DNA of 40,641 nucleotides from Oscillatoria salina IIICB1 (GTDB taxonomy: Bacteria > Cyanobacteriota > Cyanobacteriia > Cyanobacteriales > SIO1D9), in assembly GCF_020144665.1 (NCBI RefSeq), contig NZ_JAAHBQ010000055.1:1-40641 (forward strand), given 5' to 3'. The notes below the pieces were generated by a model. It saw nothing but the letters and a program-made list of their open reading frames with translations, was not told where the DNA came from and ran no database searches. Below, piece by piece: positions 24,232-32,403 of the stretch. How positions within the stretch are numbered: the stretch's first letter is position 1; each line of letters opens with the position of its first letter. A program made the position numbers and the translations under genes.

Positions 24232-25827
24232 GTGAATCCAAAGGGTGAATGGACTTGCGATGGAGTGCCGAAAAATGATGCTTATTCCTCTCAGGGTACA
24301 GGTCCCCATCCCCCACATCAAAATACGGGTCCCGATTGTGCAGTTTGTGGTTTACCTAGGGAAGCAATGGAAACCTCTAAGAAATCGAAGACAACTGTGG
24401 TTTCTAATCCAATTGGTTCGTCTAAACCGGGATTAGTTCCCATTTTACTAGCGGTAGTTGGGGTAATTCTGTTGTTGGGTGTGGGGTTCGGTTTGTATCG
24501 AGTTGTTGCGACGCGAAATAATAATGTCTCAGATTCAGGGACGACAGAATTTGTTAGTAGCAATGCGGTTAATGAAAGTTTAATTTCTCAAGGTGAGAAA
24601 GTTTTATTAGAGGTAACGCCAGCAAAAAGCAGTGCTGCGTTAGCATTTACAAGTAAAGATTGGTTAGAAGCGATCGCGCTTTATCAACAAGCAACTGATA
24701 GCGATCCTAACGATCCCGAAAGTAAAATTTATCTGAATAATACCCAAGCTATCCAAGCTGGTAATCCTTTAACGATCGCCGCAGTGGTTCCGATTTCCTC
24801 TAGTAGCGATACGGCTAAGGAAATCTTGCGCGGTGTGGCTCAAGCTCAAGATGAGTTTAACTCATCGGCTCCCCCTGGAGGTCGTTTGTTACAAGTTGCG
24901 ATCGTCAACGATCCTGAACCGACAAAATCGGCTACTTTGGCGCAAGATTTAGTTCAGTCGCCAAATATTCTGGGAGTATTAGGACATGGAATCGATAGCG
25001 GTAGTCGTCAGGCGATCGCAATTTATGAGCAAAATAATTTAGCGGTACTTTCTCCGGTGAGTACGAGTATTACTCCTAGTGGTGATGGGAATTCGACGGT
25101 AAAAACTATTCCCCAAACTGAGAAAACTGGTGAGTTACTGGGTAATTATTTGCAAACGGTGGGGATCACTTTGGCTAAATACGCTAATACTCAACAATCT
25201 TCCCCCGCAGCAGTGGTTTTCTTTAACTCTGATAGTCCCTACAGCGAATTACTCAAACGCGAATTTATTAACGCTCTTTCACAACAAAATGGGAGAGTAG
25301 TTAAAGAAGTAGATGTGACAACGGCTGATGTTGCAACGGAAATCAATGCTGCTTCCCAAGCAGGTGCAAACATAGCGATGCTGGCTTTAAGTAAAAATAA
25401 GGTTAACCAAGCTGTAGAACTCGCCCAAGCTAATGCTAACCTACCTCAACCCTTAACCTTAATTGGCGGTGACGAACTGTATAACCCGACAATTCTCGTT
25501 GAAGGAGGAGACGCGATCGCGAATATAGTTTTAGCAGTTCCGTGGCGATCGCAACCTAACGATCCTTTTGCGGCAGACGCAGCTAACATTTGGAAAGGAA
25601 GGGTAAGCTGGCGTACTGCTACCGCTTACGATGCTACCCAAGCTTTAATTCAAGCTATTAGTCAAAACTCTACCCGCGAAGCCGTTTCCCAACAACTCGC
25701 AAGCGGTATCCCCATCGAAGGTACAAACACCGAAGCGAACGTTCTTGAGGAAGTTCCTCTCGTTCAAGCAACTCCCGGTACTCAAGGACCTCCCGGTTCT
25801 AAATATCAATTCGATCCTGTTCCCTAA
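24232..25827 (+). CDS. Membrane-anchored periplasmic-binding-type receptor with N-terminal Zn-ribbon-like and TPR-like segments
   Basis: A 531-residue protein with an unusual order. Residues 1-45 form a cytoplasmic zinc-ribbon-like stretch (Cys9 in WTCDG, then the CAVC pair at ~36-39 in GPDCAVCGLPRE, with several His in between). A single membrane helix spans ~67-90 (PILLAVVGVILLLGVGFGLY). A TPR-like helix pair follows at ~133-170 (DWLEAIALYQQATDSDPNDP). A type I periplasmic-binding fold (~178-520) starts TIAAVVPISSSSDTAKEIL and resembles the Leu/Ile/Val and amide receptors. There is no lipobox and no ABC permease or ATPase nearby, so transport is unlikely and ligand sensing is inferred. It starts at GTG 24232, with a GGAG about 10 nt before. 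It opens a three-gene operon; the next start is 29 bp on. Confidence 0.85.
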   Translation: MNPKGEWTCDGVPKNDAYSSQGTGPHPPHQNTGPDCAVCGLPREAMETSKKSKTTVVSNPIGSSKPGLVPILLAVVGVILLLGVGFGLYRVVATRNNNVSDSGTTEFVSSNAVNESLISQGEKVLLEVTPAKSSAALAFTSKDWLEAIALYQQATDSDPNDPESKIYLNNTQAIQAGNPLTIAAVVPISSSSDTAKEILRGVAQAQDEFNSSAPPGGRLLQVAIVNDPEPTKSATLAQDLVQSPNILGVLGHGIDSGSRQAIAIYEQNNLAVLSPVSTSITPSGDGNSTVKTIPQTEKTGELLGNYLQTVGITLAKYANTQQSSPAAVVFFNSDSPYSELLKREFINALSQQNGRVVKEVDVTTADVATEINAASQAGANIAMLALSKNKVNQAVELAQANANLPQPLTLIGGDELYNPTILVEGGDAIANIVLAVPWRSQPNDPFAADAANIWKGRVSWRTATAYDATQALIQAISQNSTREAVSQQLASGIPIEGTNTEANVLEEVPLVQATPGTQGPPGSKYQFDPVP

Positions 25828-25856
25828 TTAGTTGTCTCACCTCTTACCTCAAAAAA

Positions 25857-26774
25857 ATGACTTTCTCTCGTCGTCCTTTGTGGTTGTATCCCTTATTTCA
25901 AATTCCCCTAATTTTGTTGGGTATTTTCTTAGCAACAGCATTACTTTTCTGGCTATTTGGGATTGGTAGACCGAATGTAGCCGTAGCTATTGGTTTGGAT
26001 CTGAGTACGAGTACCTATGCACCCCAAGAATTTAACGCCCCAGGTACAGTAATGTCTCAGGAAGTAGCGGCGGTGCGATCGTATTTAGACATCAACGATC
26101 GCCTTTTACGTCAACCAAACCAAGTGCAAGTATTTGGGTTTGGAGGAGTTACAATCTCGCTAACTGGTGATTTTCAAACCGACAGTCAAAAAATCAACGC
26201 AGAATTAACTCAAGCCTTACAAGATCCCAATTTACCTCAAAGCGTCGCTAACGAAAGCACCGACATTAATTTAGCCATCCAAAGTGGGATCAATGCACTC
26301 AGCCAAATTAGCGATCGCTGTCGAGAATTTCTCTTAGTCACCGACGGTGGCGCCCCCGTTTCCGCCGAAATCATCGCTAACGCGAGATCCCAAAGAGTCA
26401 AAATCAATACTGTTATTATCGGGGGCGAATCTTTAGAATTACGAGCAGCAGCTTTTGCCACTAGAGGTAACTATCACACCACTGCTAGCAACAATCTCGA
26501 AACCTTATTTACCGAACGATTATTCACCAGTTTCAACAGCAATCTCAAATGGATAATCTTCTGGCTAGGTGCAGCTTGGATAGCTTTAATGTGGACGCTA
26601 GTTTTACCTTTAGATCGTTGGCTTTTCCAAAATATAATGCAAATGCCCATTAATTTAGCAGGTCAATTAGCATTAGGAAACGCCTTCTTCTGGACTGCTG
26701 CCACCCCAGGAATTATCATCGGCATCTATCGCTTATTAAACCTTTCCGGCTTACCCTTCTTTTCTAGTTGTTAA
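25857..26774 (+). CDS. Membrane-anchored von Willebrand factor A domain protein
   Basis: A 305-residue protein. Helix 1 spans ~12-35 and is preceded by SRR, placing the N-terminus inside by the positive-inside rule. A vWA domain (~40-220) follows with a complete metal-ion-dependent adhesion site: Asp48-x-Ser50-x-Ser52, a Thr in ESTDINLAI (~139) and Asp in LVTDGGAP (~162). Two or three C-terminal helices (~229-250, ~272-292) return to the membrane. The vWA domain is thus predicted to be periplasmic, on the same side as the binding domain of the preceding gene. vWA domains bind protein partners through the metal. Middle gene of the receptor-vWA-tubulin operon; an 81-bp gap with a palindromic repeat precedes the tubulin-like gene. 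Confidence 0.87.
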   Translation: MTFSRRPLWLYPLFQIPLILLGIFLATALLFWLFGIGRPNVAVAIGLDLSTSTYAPQEFNAPGTVMSQEVAAVRSYLDINDRLLRQPNQVQVFGFGGVTISLTGDFQTDSQKINAELTQALQDPNLPQSVANESTDINLAIQSGINALSQISDRCREFLLVTDGGAPVSAEIIANARSQRVKINTVIIGGESLELRAAAFATRGNYHTTASNNLETLFTERLFTSFNSNLKWIIFWLGAAWIALMWTLVLPLDRWLFQNIMQMPINLAGQLALGNAFFWTAATPGIIIGIYRLLNLSGLPFFSSC

Positions 26775-26780
26775 AACCCT

Positions 26781-26825
26781 CGTTACCTAGCTCCGCCTGG
26801 TAACGCCCTCCAGAGGCTCCCCCTC
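26781..26825. repeat. Palindromic repeat between the vWA and tubulin-like genes
   Basis: CGTTACC...GGTAACG (26781-26805, inner AG/CT pairs, loop CTCCGC) is followed by GAGGCTCCCCCTC (26813-26825). The combination looks like a dispersed cyanobacterial repeat (CTCCGCCTGGTAACG type). It could reduce read-through or stabilise the upstream mRNA within the operon. Confidence 0.6.
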
Positions 26826-26842
26826 CCCCGAAAATCATCACC

Positions 26843-26849
26843 AAAGGAG
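26843..26849 (+). promoter_or_regulatory. Ribosome binding site of the tubulin-like gene
   Basis: AAAGGAG with a 6-nt spacer to ATG 26856. It is strong and fixes the start. Confidence 0.7.
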
Positions 26850-26855
26850 TAACCA

Positions 26856-29800
26856 ATGCCAGCACAAACAGAAGAAAAAAGTATGGTTCCCACAGTCCTC
26901 GTCGGCATCGGCGGAACCGGAACCGAAGTCTTAGCCAGAGTACGAAGATTAATCGAAGAAACCTACGGCAGCTTAAACAAATTTCCCATCGTTAGTTTCC
27001 TAATTATCGATACCGACAAAGATTACAAAATTAATAACACTGAAGCCGGAGGTTCCCCCTTCAAAGATAACGAAAAACACTGGGCAAGAGTAAGCGGCAA
27101 ACAAGTCCGAGAAATGGTCGCCGACATGGAAAATTATCCTTGGATTGACCGTTGGTTTCCCAGAGAATTAGAGCGAAATATCACCTCCCTTGAAGCAGGT
27201 GCGGGACAAATTCGCGCTTGCGGACGCTTCGCTTTTTTCTGCAATTATCACGAGATTCAAAAGAAGTTTCTTGAAGCAGTTAATCGCACCAAGGGCAAAG
27301 ATAATTTCATGTTAAACGAGTATGGAATTAAAGTAAATAGCGGCAGTATTAATGTTTTCGTTACAGGTTCTTTATCCGGCGGTACGGGTAGCGGAATGTT
27401 AATCGATATCGGCTACTGCGTTCGTAACTGGCTAAAAAAAGAACAAAGTCCCCTCATAACTGCAATTGTCCCCACCCCAGAAGCTTTTGCAGGTATCAAT
27501 GTTGGCGATAAAGTCTTAGCAAATGGCTATGCGGCGATGATGGAATTAAGTTATTTTTCCGATTATCGCACCGAATATGTCAGTCAATTTAGTAGCGGTT
27601 TAGTTGACGAAGTTCGCAGCAAATCGGCGCCCTTCGATTTCACCTATTTAGTAGGGACAAAAAATGGGGAAAGTGACTTTAAATTAGAGCAAATTCGGGA
27701 AGCGATCGCTCAAAATATTTTCCTCGATTTAACCTCTGATTTTTCTCCTCATAAACGTTCAATTCGCGATAACATTAAAAGTGCTTGGGCGCAAGCAGAT
27801 CCTGGCGGACGAGGCTACCCGAAAAACTTTATGAGTTTTGGGCTATCAACCATCGAAATTCCGATCGCGCAAATTCGTACTTCTTTAAGTAACCGAATCG
27901 CTCAAGATTTAGTTAGTTGGTGGCTGAATGAAAAAGTAAATTTGCATCCACAAATGCGCGAATTTGTGCAAAACGATATTCTCAAAAGAATGCGCCTTAC
28001 CGAAGCAGAAACGATCGCCGATATTTCTGCCGCCCAAGATCGTTCTTATCTGGCAATAATTTCCGACTGGATTAACAGTATTCGTCAAGAAATTGCTAGT
28101 GAAAATTTACTCCAATGTACCCAACAAGGTGTCAATATGTTGGGGCGAGAAAAAGGTAAAATCCTGCAATTCGTTGATGGATATTTAAAACCCAAAGTTG
28201 ATGAATATCGCAGCAATCATTTTCGCGAATTAAGTACCGACGAACGCTTACACGGCGATTACTTGCAGAAAATGTACGACAATCGGAATCAATTAGTTAT
28301 CCGAGGTCGTCAAAGTTTAGAAAGCGAATTTTATCGCATTTTAGAAGACCGCACTCAAGGACCCAAATTCGCAGCTAGCTTTATTGTGACTGTGCGGCAA
28401 ATCTTGGAAGATATGGCGGAAAAATTCCGTTCCCAACGCGATAAAATTTGGGAACCAAAAGAAAACGAACGTCAAAAACAATACGAACAAGGACTTCAAG
28501 ATTTAACCGAATTTAAAGACAAATTTGGCACAACTAAACAAGCAAAAATGGAGCAGTATTGTGAAAATGCTCTCAGTGGTTTAGAAGGTACTTTAATCGC
28601 GATAATTCAACGCAAAGCGCGGTCAATAAGCTTAGATGTAATCGACCGCTTACAAGAGCATTTAACCTTATTAGAACGACGTTTTAATCGCTGGCAACAA
28701 AAGTTAATTCAAACCCGCGATTTGTACAAAGAAAAAGCTGACAAGCAGGCTAAAAGCGCCGATGCTTTAGTTATTAACGGGATTAAACTATACGATCGCC
28801 AAGAACTCAATAGCTTGTATCAAGACTTAATCGAACAGCTAGCAGGTGCAACAGTAGGTAACAAAACTGCTTATGAAACTGGTATGGATTCGATTTGTAG
28901 TACCATGTCTCAAGATGTTCTCGATCGAGCAAGTTCCTTGTGGAAAGAAACCCGTGCAGCTAACGAAATTATGCGGCTATTTGACATTACTGAAATTCCC
29001 GATGTCAAAGATGAAGATTTCCAGCAAATTATCTTCGAGCGCACGAAAAAAGTAGTAGAAGAGGCGCCCCAAACAAGTAAAATTAAACAAGAATTAGCTG
29101 CCTGCGATCGCATCTTTAAGCTTTACAATGACAATAGCGAAATTGTCAATAATATTCGCATTGCTTTTAACAAATCTAAACCTTTAATTCTCCTCAATCA
29201 AGCTGTATTACGCGGCAAAGATGCCAATTTCACCCCCGCACTAAATGTCAATGTTGCTGTTTTAGGAGGTCGGAAAACTAGCGATCCTGCCGCTCAAAAA
29301 TTTATTCCCATGTTACAAGAATTTATTGGCAATGAAGATGCCATTAAACCATTAGGAGATCCCGAACGCCATCGCATTATTTTTGTGCAAGAAATTGGTG
29401 GTTTTTCTCTGCGGTGTATTGATGGAATGCGCGATTTACGACAGTCTTACCAAGATTGGAAAGGTGAATTTATTGTCGCTAAACGAGCGCAATTAAAAGG
29501 TGAAAGTCGCGATTTACCCGTTCCCGTTCACATTCAAAAAGAACCGCCTTTCTGGGACATATTTCCTGAAGATCCGCGCGTTTTTTACTTAGTAGTCCAA
29601 GCGAGAGCATTAGATATTCTTCGCCAAGAAGAAAACAAAGCTACCAAAGAAAATTCGATTCGCTATACAAAATCAACTGCGATTGGCGAACAAAAAGTCG
29701 ATCTGGCTTCGAGTTGGGAAGAAGTAACCCAAGTGTTAGAAATTAAAGCTTGTCGTGAAGATCGCGAAGAAATTCAACGTCAATTGTTGCAAAAATTAAA

Positions 29801-30182
29801 TGCGGCTGATACTGAGGCGAAAAAACAAGCCTTATTTCGGCAATTACTTGCTTATTTAGAGCAACGTGCGTTAGAATTAGAAGGAGGAAAAGATAGTCCA
29901 GATTATAAACGAGAAGCACAAATTATTCTCAATTTAATCGAAGCCAAAAAACTAAAAACTGCAACTGAAATTTCCCTCCAATCAGAGCAAATTAAACAAC
30001 CCGTAAAAGTTACCCAACCAGTAAATTCAACAGGTGTACCTAATCAAATAGAGGGAAATAATGGTGCGAGAAATCAACAAGATCCGACACCGCGAAGTCA
30101 CGTTTTTTGCACTAACTGCGGTACGCCAAATCCGGCTAATTCTAAATTTTGCTTTAAGTGCGGCACAAAGTTAGTTAAGTGA
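26856..30182 (+). CDS. Tubulin/FtsZ-superfamily GTPase with C-terminal zinc ribbon
   Basis: A very large (1108 residues) protein of the bacterial tubulin-like group (Tubulin_2 type). The N-terminal nucleotide-binding part shows the glycine loop VGIGGTGTEVLARVRRL (~15-31) and the tubulin signature TGSLSGGTGSGMLIDIGY (~169-186, equivalent to GGGTGSG). A second domain follows to ~370. A long helical, probably coiled-coil region (~385-760) comes next, then an alpha/beta part (~790-980), another helical stretch and a four-Cys zinc ribbon at the extreme C-terminus (C1085, C1088, C1099, C1102; FCTNCG and FCFKCG). It is more than twice the length of FtsZ, so extra domains dominate. Related tubulin-like families are known in bacteria beside vWA proteins and are thought to remodel membranes. 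Whether this one hydrolyses GTP or polymerises is unknown. Third gene of the operon; no membrane helix. Confidence 0.9.
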   Translation: MPAQTEEKSMVPTVLVGIGGTGTEVLARVRRLIEETYGSLNKFPIVSFLIIDTDKDYKINNTEAGGSPFKDNEKHWARVSGKQVREMVADMENYPWIDRWFPRELERNITSLEAGAGQIRACGRFAFFCNYHEIQKKFLEAVNRTKGKDNFMLNEYGIKVNSGSINVFVTGSLSGGTGSGMLIDIGYCVRNWLKKEQSPLITAIVPTPEAFAGINVGDKVLANGYAAMMELSYFSDYRTEYVSQFSSGLVDEVRSKSAPFDFTYLVGTKNGESDFKLEQIREAIAQNIFLDLTSDFSPHKRSIRDNIKSAWAQADPGGRGYPKNFMSFGLSTIEIPIAQIRTSLSNRIAQDLVSWWLNEKVNLHPQMREFVQNDILKRMRLTEAETIADISAAQDRSYLAIISDWINSIRQEIASENLLQCTQQGVNMLGREKGKILQFVDGYLKPKVDEYRSNHFRELSTDERLHGDYLQKMYDNRNQLVIRGRQSLESEFYRILEDRTQGPKFAASFIVTVRQILEDMAEKFRSQRDKIWEPKENERQKQYEQGLQDLTEFKDKFGTTKQAKMEQYCENALSGLEGTLIAIIQRKARSISLDVIDRLQEHLTLLERRFNRWQQKLIQTRDLYKEKADKQAKSADALVINGIKLYDRQELNSLYQDLIEQLAGATVGNKTAYETGMDSICSTMSQDVLDRASSLWKETRAANEIMRLFDITEIPDVKDEDFQQIIFERTKKVVEEAPQTSKIKQELAACDRIFKLYNDNSEIVNNIRIAFNKSKPLILLNQAVLRGKDANFTPALNVNVAVLGGRKTSDPAAQKFIPMLQEFIGNEDAIKPLGDPERHRIIFVQEIGGFSLRCIDGMRDLRQSYQDWKGEFIVAKRAQLKGESRDLPVPVHIQKEPPFWDIFPEDPRVFYLVVQARALDILRQEENKATKENSIRYTKSTAIGEQKVDLASSWEEVTQVLEIKACREDREEIQRQLLQKLNAADTEAKKQALFRQLLAYLEQRALELEGGKDSPDYKREAQIILNLIEAKKLKTATEISLQSEQIKQPVKVTQPVNSTGVPNQIEGNNGARNQQDPTPRSHVFCTNCGTPNPANSKFCFKCGTKLVK

Positions 30183-30234
30183 GATTAAGAGTGGGTAGCG
30201 ATCGCTATTGAAGGCTCGATCTGATTGACACGCC

Positions 30235-30501
30235 CTAGCGATCGCCAGTTAGATATTTTGCTAACATTTTCTCAATTTGCTTAACTGAGGCGCGTGGAGA
30301 AGGGCGGGGTAGGATTTGCTCTTTTCCTCCTTGGCTGACAGATAATACTGGTACTTCGTATTGGTAAGCGGCAAACCAATCTTCACGAGTAGTAATATCT
30401 CGCATTTCGAGGTCGAAATGCGGTTCTTGTATTTGGGCTAACTTTTCTGCTAGTCCCTCGCAGAGGTGACAACCAGGTTTGCCATAAAGAATCAGTAGCA
30501 T
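30235..30501 (-). CDS. Glutaredoxin-like thiol-disulfide protein
   Basis: An 88-residue thioredoxin-fold protein of the DUF836/glutaredoxin-like group. The redox motif is Cys11-His-Leu-Cys14 (KPGCHLCEGL). The cis-proline loop is at EVPVLSV (~49-55) and a C-terminal helix begins at SVKQIEKMLAKYL. The protein is short, with no signal peptide, so it works in the cytoplasm, where it may reduce disulfides or glutathione adducts. It is convergent with the tubulin-like gene (52 bp) and divergent from cysH (90 bp). A role near thioredoxin/glutaredoxin-dependent PAPS reduction is tempting but is only inferred from this adjacency. Confidence 0.85.
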   Translation of the reverse strand: MLLILYGKPGCHLCEGLAEKLAQIQEPHFDLEMRDITTREDWFAAYQYEVPVLSVSQGGKEQILPRPSPRASVKQIEKMLAKYLTGDR

Positions 30502-30580
30502 AGTTTTAGTCTCGATAAAAATACGGTTTTCCGGTCGGGTTATGTTTGTTTATGCTTTACAATAAAAATTGACCGTTGGA

Positions 30581-30586
30581 AAGGAG
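30581..30586 (+). promoter_or_regulatory. Ribosome binding site of cysH
   Basis: AAGGAG with a 5-nt spacer to ATG 30592. Confidence 0.7.
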
Positions 30587-30591
30587 TCCAC

Positions 30592-31326
30592 ATGGCAAGC
30601 CATACTACTCTCAGCCCAGTTCAAATTTCTCAGCTTGACCTCGAAGAACTTAATCAACGCTTTGAGAAAGCCGATCCGAAAGAAATTATCGCATGGGCGG
30701 TGTCTAATTTCCCGACTCGCTTGGTGCAAACTAGCGCTTTCAATATTGATGACTTAGTTATCACTGACCTGATCTACCGCAAACTTAAGCCAGCAAAGCC
30801 AGTTCCGGTGTTGTTTCTCGATACTTTGTTCCACTTTCGGGAAACGCTGGAATTGGTGGCAAAAGCTAAAAGAATTTATCATCTCAACCTCAAAGTATCT
30901 CAAACCCTGAATGTTAATAGTCGCGAAGAATTTGCGGCTAAGTATGGCGAAGCTTTATGGGAAAAAGACGTAGCTAAATTCCATGAAATCACGAAAATTG
31001 AGCCTTTGCAACGGGGATTAGCTGAGTTAAAGGCAGGAGCTTGGATTACCGGGCGGCGACGGGATCAAGCGCCAACTCGCGCTCATATGCCAATTCTGGA
31101 ATTAGATAACCAAGGACGTTTAAAAATCAATCCCCTGGCTAACTGGACTCGTAAAGAAAGTTGGGCGTATGCTTATGAATACGACCTAATTTACAATCCT
31201 CTCCACGATCGCGGCTATCCTAGTATTGGCGACGAACCTTTAACTACTAAAGTTGGTCAAGGCGAAGACGAACGCGCCGGACGTTGGCGTGGTATGAGTA
31301 AAACTGAGTGTGGTATCCACCTGTAA
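30592..31326 (+). CDS. cysH: Phosphoadenosine phosphosulfate (PAPS) reductase
   Basis: A 244-residue assimilatory reductase that converts PAPS to sulfite with electrons from thioredoxin or glutaredoxin. Seen: the nucleotide-binding region around TSAFNIDDLVITDL (~43-56), LDTLFHFRETLELV (~79-92), the ITGRRRDQAPTRA phosphosulfate loop (~153-165) and the C-terminal catalytic tail KTECGIHL with Cys240. The CC...CC pairs that hold the [4Fe-4S] cluster of APS reductases are absent, so this is the cluster-free, PAPS-specific type. The length is typical. It is a single gene followed by a palindromic terminator-like repeat at 31334-31360. Confidence 0.94.
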   Translation: MASHTTLSPVQISQLDLEELNQRFEKADPKEIIAWAVSNFPTRLVQTSAFNIDDLVITDLIYRKLKPAKPVPVLFLDTLFHFRETLELVAKAKRIYHLNLKVSQTLNVNSREEFAAKYGEALWEKDVAKFHEITKIEPLQRGLAELKAGAWITGRRRDQAPTRAHMPILELDNQGRLKINPLANWTRKESWAYAYEYDLIYNPLHDRGYPSIGDEPLTTKVGQGEDERAGRWRGMSKTECGIHL

Positions 31327-31333
31327 AACAACT

Positions 31334-31360
31334 AGGGTGCGTTGTCTACTAACGCACCTT
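31334..31360. terminator. GGTGCGTT palindrome between convergent cysH and TPR genes
   Basis: GGTGCGTT and AACGCACC enclose a 7-nt loop, with extra wobble pairs outside. TTGCTTT follows on the plus strand. It is the same palindrome core as at 38968-38999 and likely a dispersed repeat used as a bidirectional terminator. Confidence 0.6.
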
Positions 31361-31391
31361 GCTTTAAGTAAATTAATATTTTTGCTGAGTT

Positions 31392-31874
31392 TTATGCGGC
31401 TTTTTTCTGATTAGGCTTTTTTTTACACTTACGAGTTGGTTTTTCCGGTTCAACAAAATCTAGAATCCAGTTCAACATCCCTCTGATTTTGCGCTTAAAA
31501 GGATTTCTTTTAATTCCGAGAGTGGTGTCGAAGCTTTCGTAAGCTTTCTGATAGTCTCCCATGTGTTGGAGTGCCATTCCTCGAAATAACATCGCTAAAT
31601 TATCTTCTGGTGCTACTTTTAAAGCTTCTTCAAAGCTAATAAGTGCTTCTTCGTAGCGATCCAAATGAGTTAGCGCTGCACCCCGCAACACCCAAGCAGT
31701 GTTATCATCAGGCTGCATTTCTAAATACTTATCGTAGCTGGCGATCGCTTCTTCGTATTTAGATTCGCTAGCTAGCTGCTGCCCTTTTTGATAGAAGTAT
31801 TGGCGATCGTCACGAGGATTTTTTGATGGTTGATTTGGTGTGGTACTTTGCTGGTTCATCATTGCTGTCAGCAT
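31392..31874 (-). CDS. TPR repeat protein
   Basis: A 160-residue soluble protein. Three consecutive tetratricopeptide repeats occupy ~28-130 (QYFYQKGQQLASESKYEEAI, AWVLRGAALTHLDRYEEALI, AMLFRGMALQHMGDYQKAYE), each with the Gly8/Ala20-type spacing. The C-terminal tail is basic (~135-160: RKCKKKPNQKKAA). TPRs form a protein-binding groove, and the tail could touch RNA or acidic membranes. The first ATG is at 31874; an internal ATG pair near 31860 (MMNQQS) is an alternative start. No partner is evident from context. Confidence 0.82.
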   Translation of the reverse strand: MLTAMMNQQSTTPNQPSKNPRDDRQYFYQKGQQLASESKYEEAIASYDKYLEMQPDDNTAWVLRGAALTHLDRYEEALISFEEALKVAPEDNLAMLFRGMALQHMGDYQKAYESFDTTLGIKRNPFKRKIRGMLNWILDFVEPEKPTRKCKKKPNQKKAA

Positions 31875-32403
31875 TTGCTTTGTCGGAGTTAGTAGATGTG
31901 ATGTTTACCCTGAAAACCCTACTTAACAAGTCTTCTCCTCATGAAAGTATTTTGTCATTTTTCCTGAAAAGGAGTCTTGCTAGCATGAAATTAGACAAAA
32001 AGGAACGCGAAATTGACTAGCAAATCTGAGTTGGCAAATAACTCCAATTCACTAGTTTAATTATCTATTTTATTAGAGAGCTTAACATATCATTTAACAA
32101 AAATCCATTTTTTCACGGAGACTTTAGAAAACCTTTACAAATGAAGACTTTCTTCTTAAGTATGAATACTAAGATTAGGAACAATGTTGTCACATTCTTG
32201 AGTGAAATTACTGAAATTTCTTGAGTGTCAACAAATAAATTATACTTCAAGAAAACTAGCGATCGCTAATTGAGGAGAAACAGCAAATTTGCTTAACTTA
32301 ACAAGCATATTTACCACAAAAACTTGTGCGGTGATTCTCTCATAGGATGTACTAGCGAACTTTTGCTGACAAAATAAAATAAGACACAGTAATCGAGAAA
32401 AAA
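31875..32403. other. Divergent regulatory spacer before the SbcD-like gene
   Basis: 529 bp with no clear gene. An 11-codon frame at 31985-32020 has AAAAGGAG upstream but is too short to call. At 32185-32232 a partial dyad (TGTTGTCAC...GTGTCAACA) encloses two copies of TTCTTGAGTG (32195 and 32218). This could be an operator for the nuclease gene. The A/T content is high. Confidence 0.45.
32185..32232. promoter_or_regulatory. Candidate operator: dyad with two TTCTTGAGTG copies
   Basis: The outer half-sites TGTTGTCAC and GTGTCAACA are near-inverted. Inside are direct repeats of TTCTTGAGTG 23 bp apart, about two helical turns. It lies about 170 bp before the SbcD-like start. No regulator is assigned. 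Confidence 0.3.

Noticed and set aside
31823-32020. 65-codon plus-strand frame overlapping the TPR gene start
   Set aside because: Antisense to the TPR gene for much of its length; only the last 11 codons have a ribosome-binding site, too little to call.
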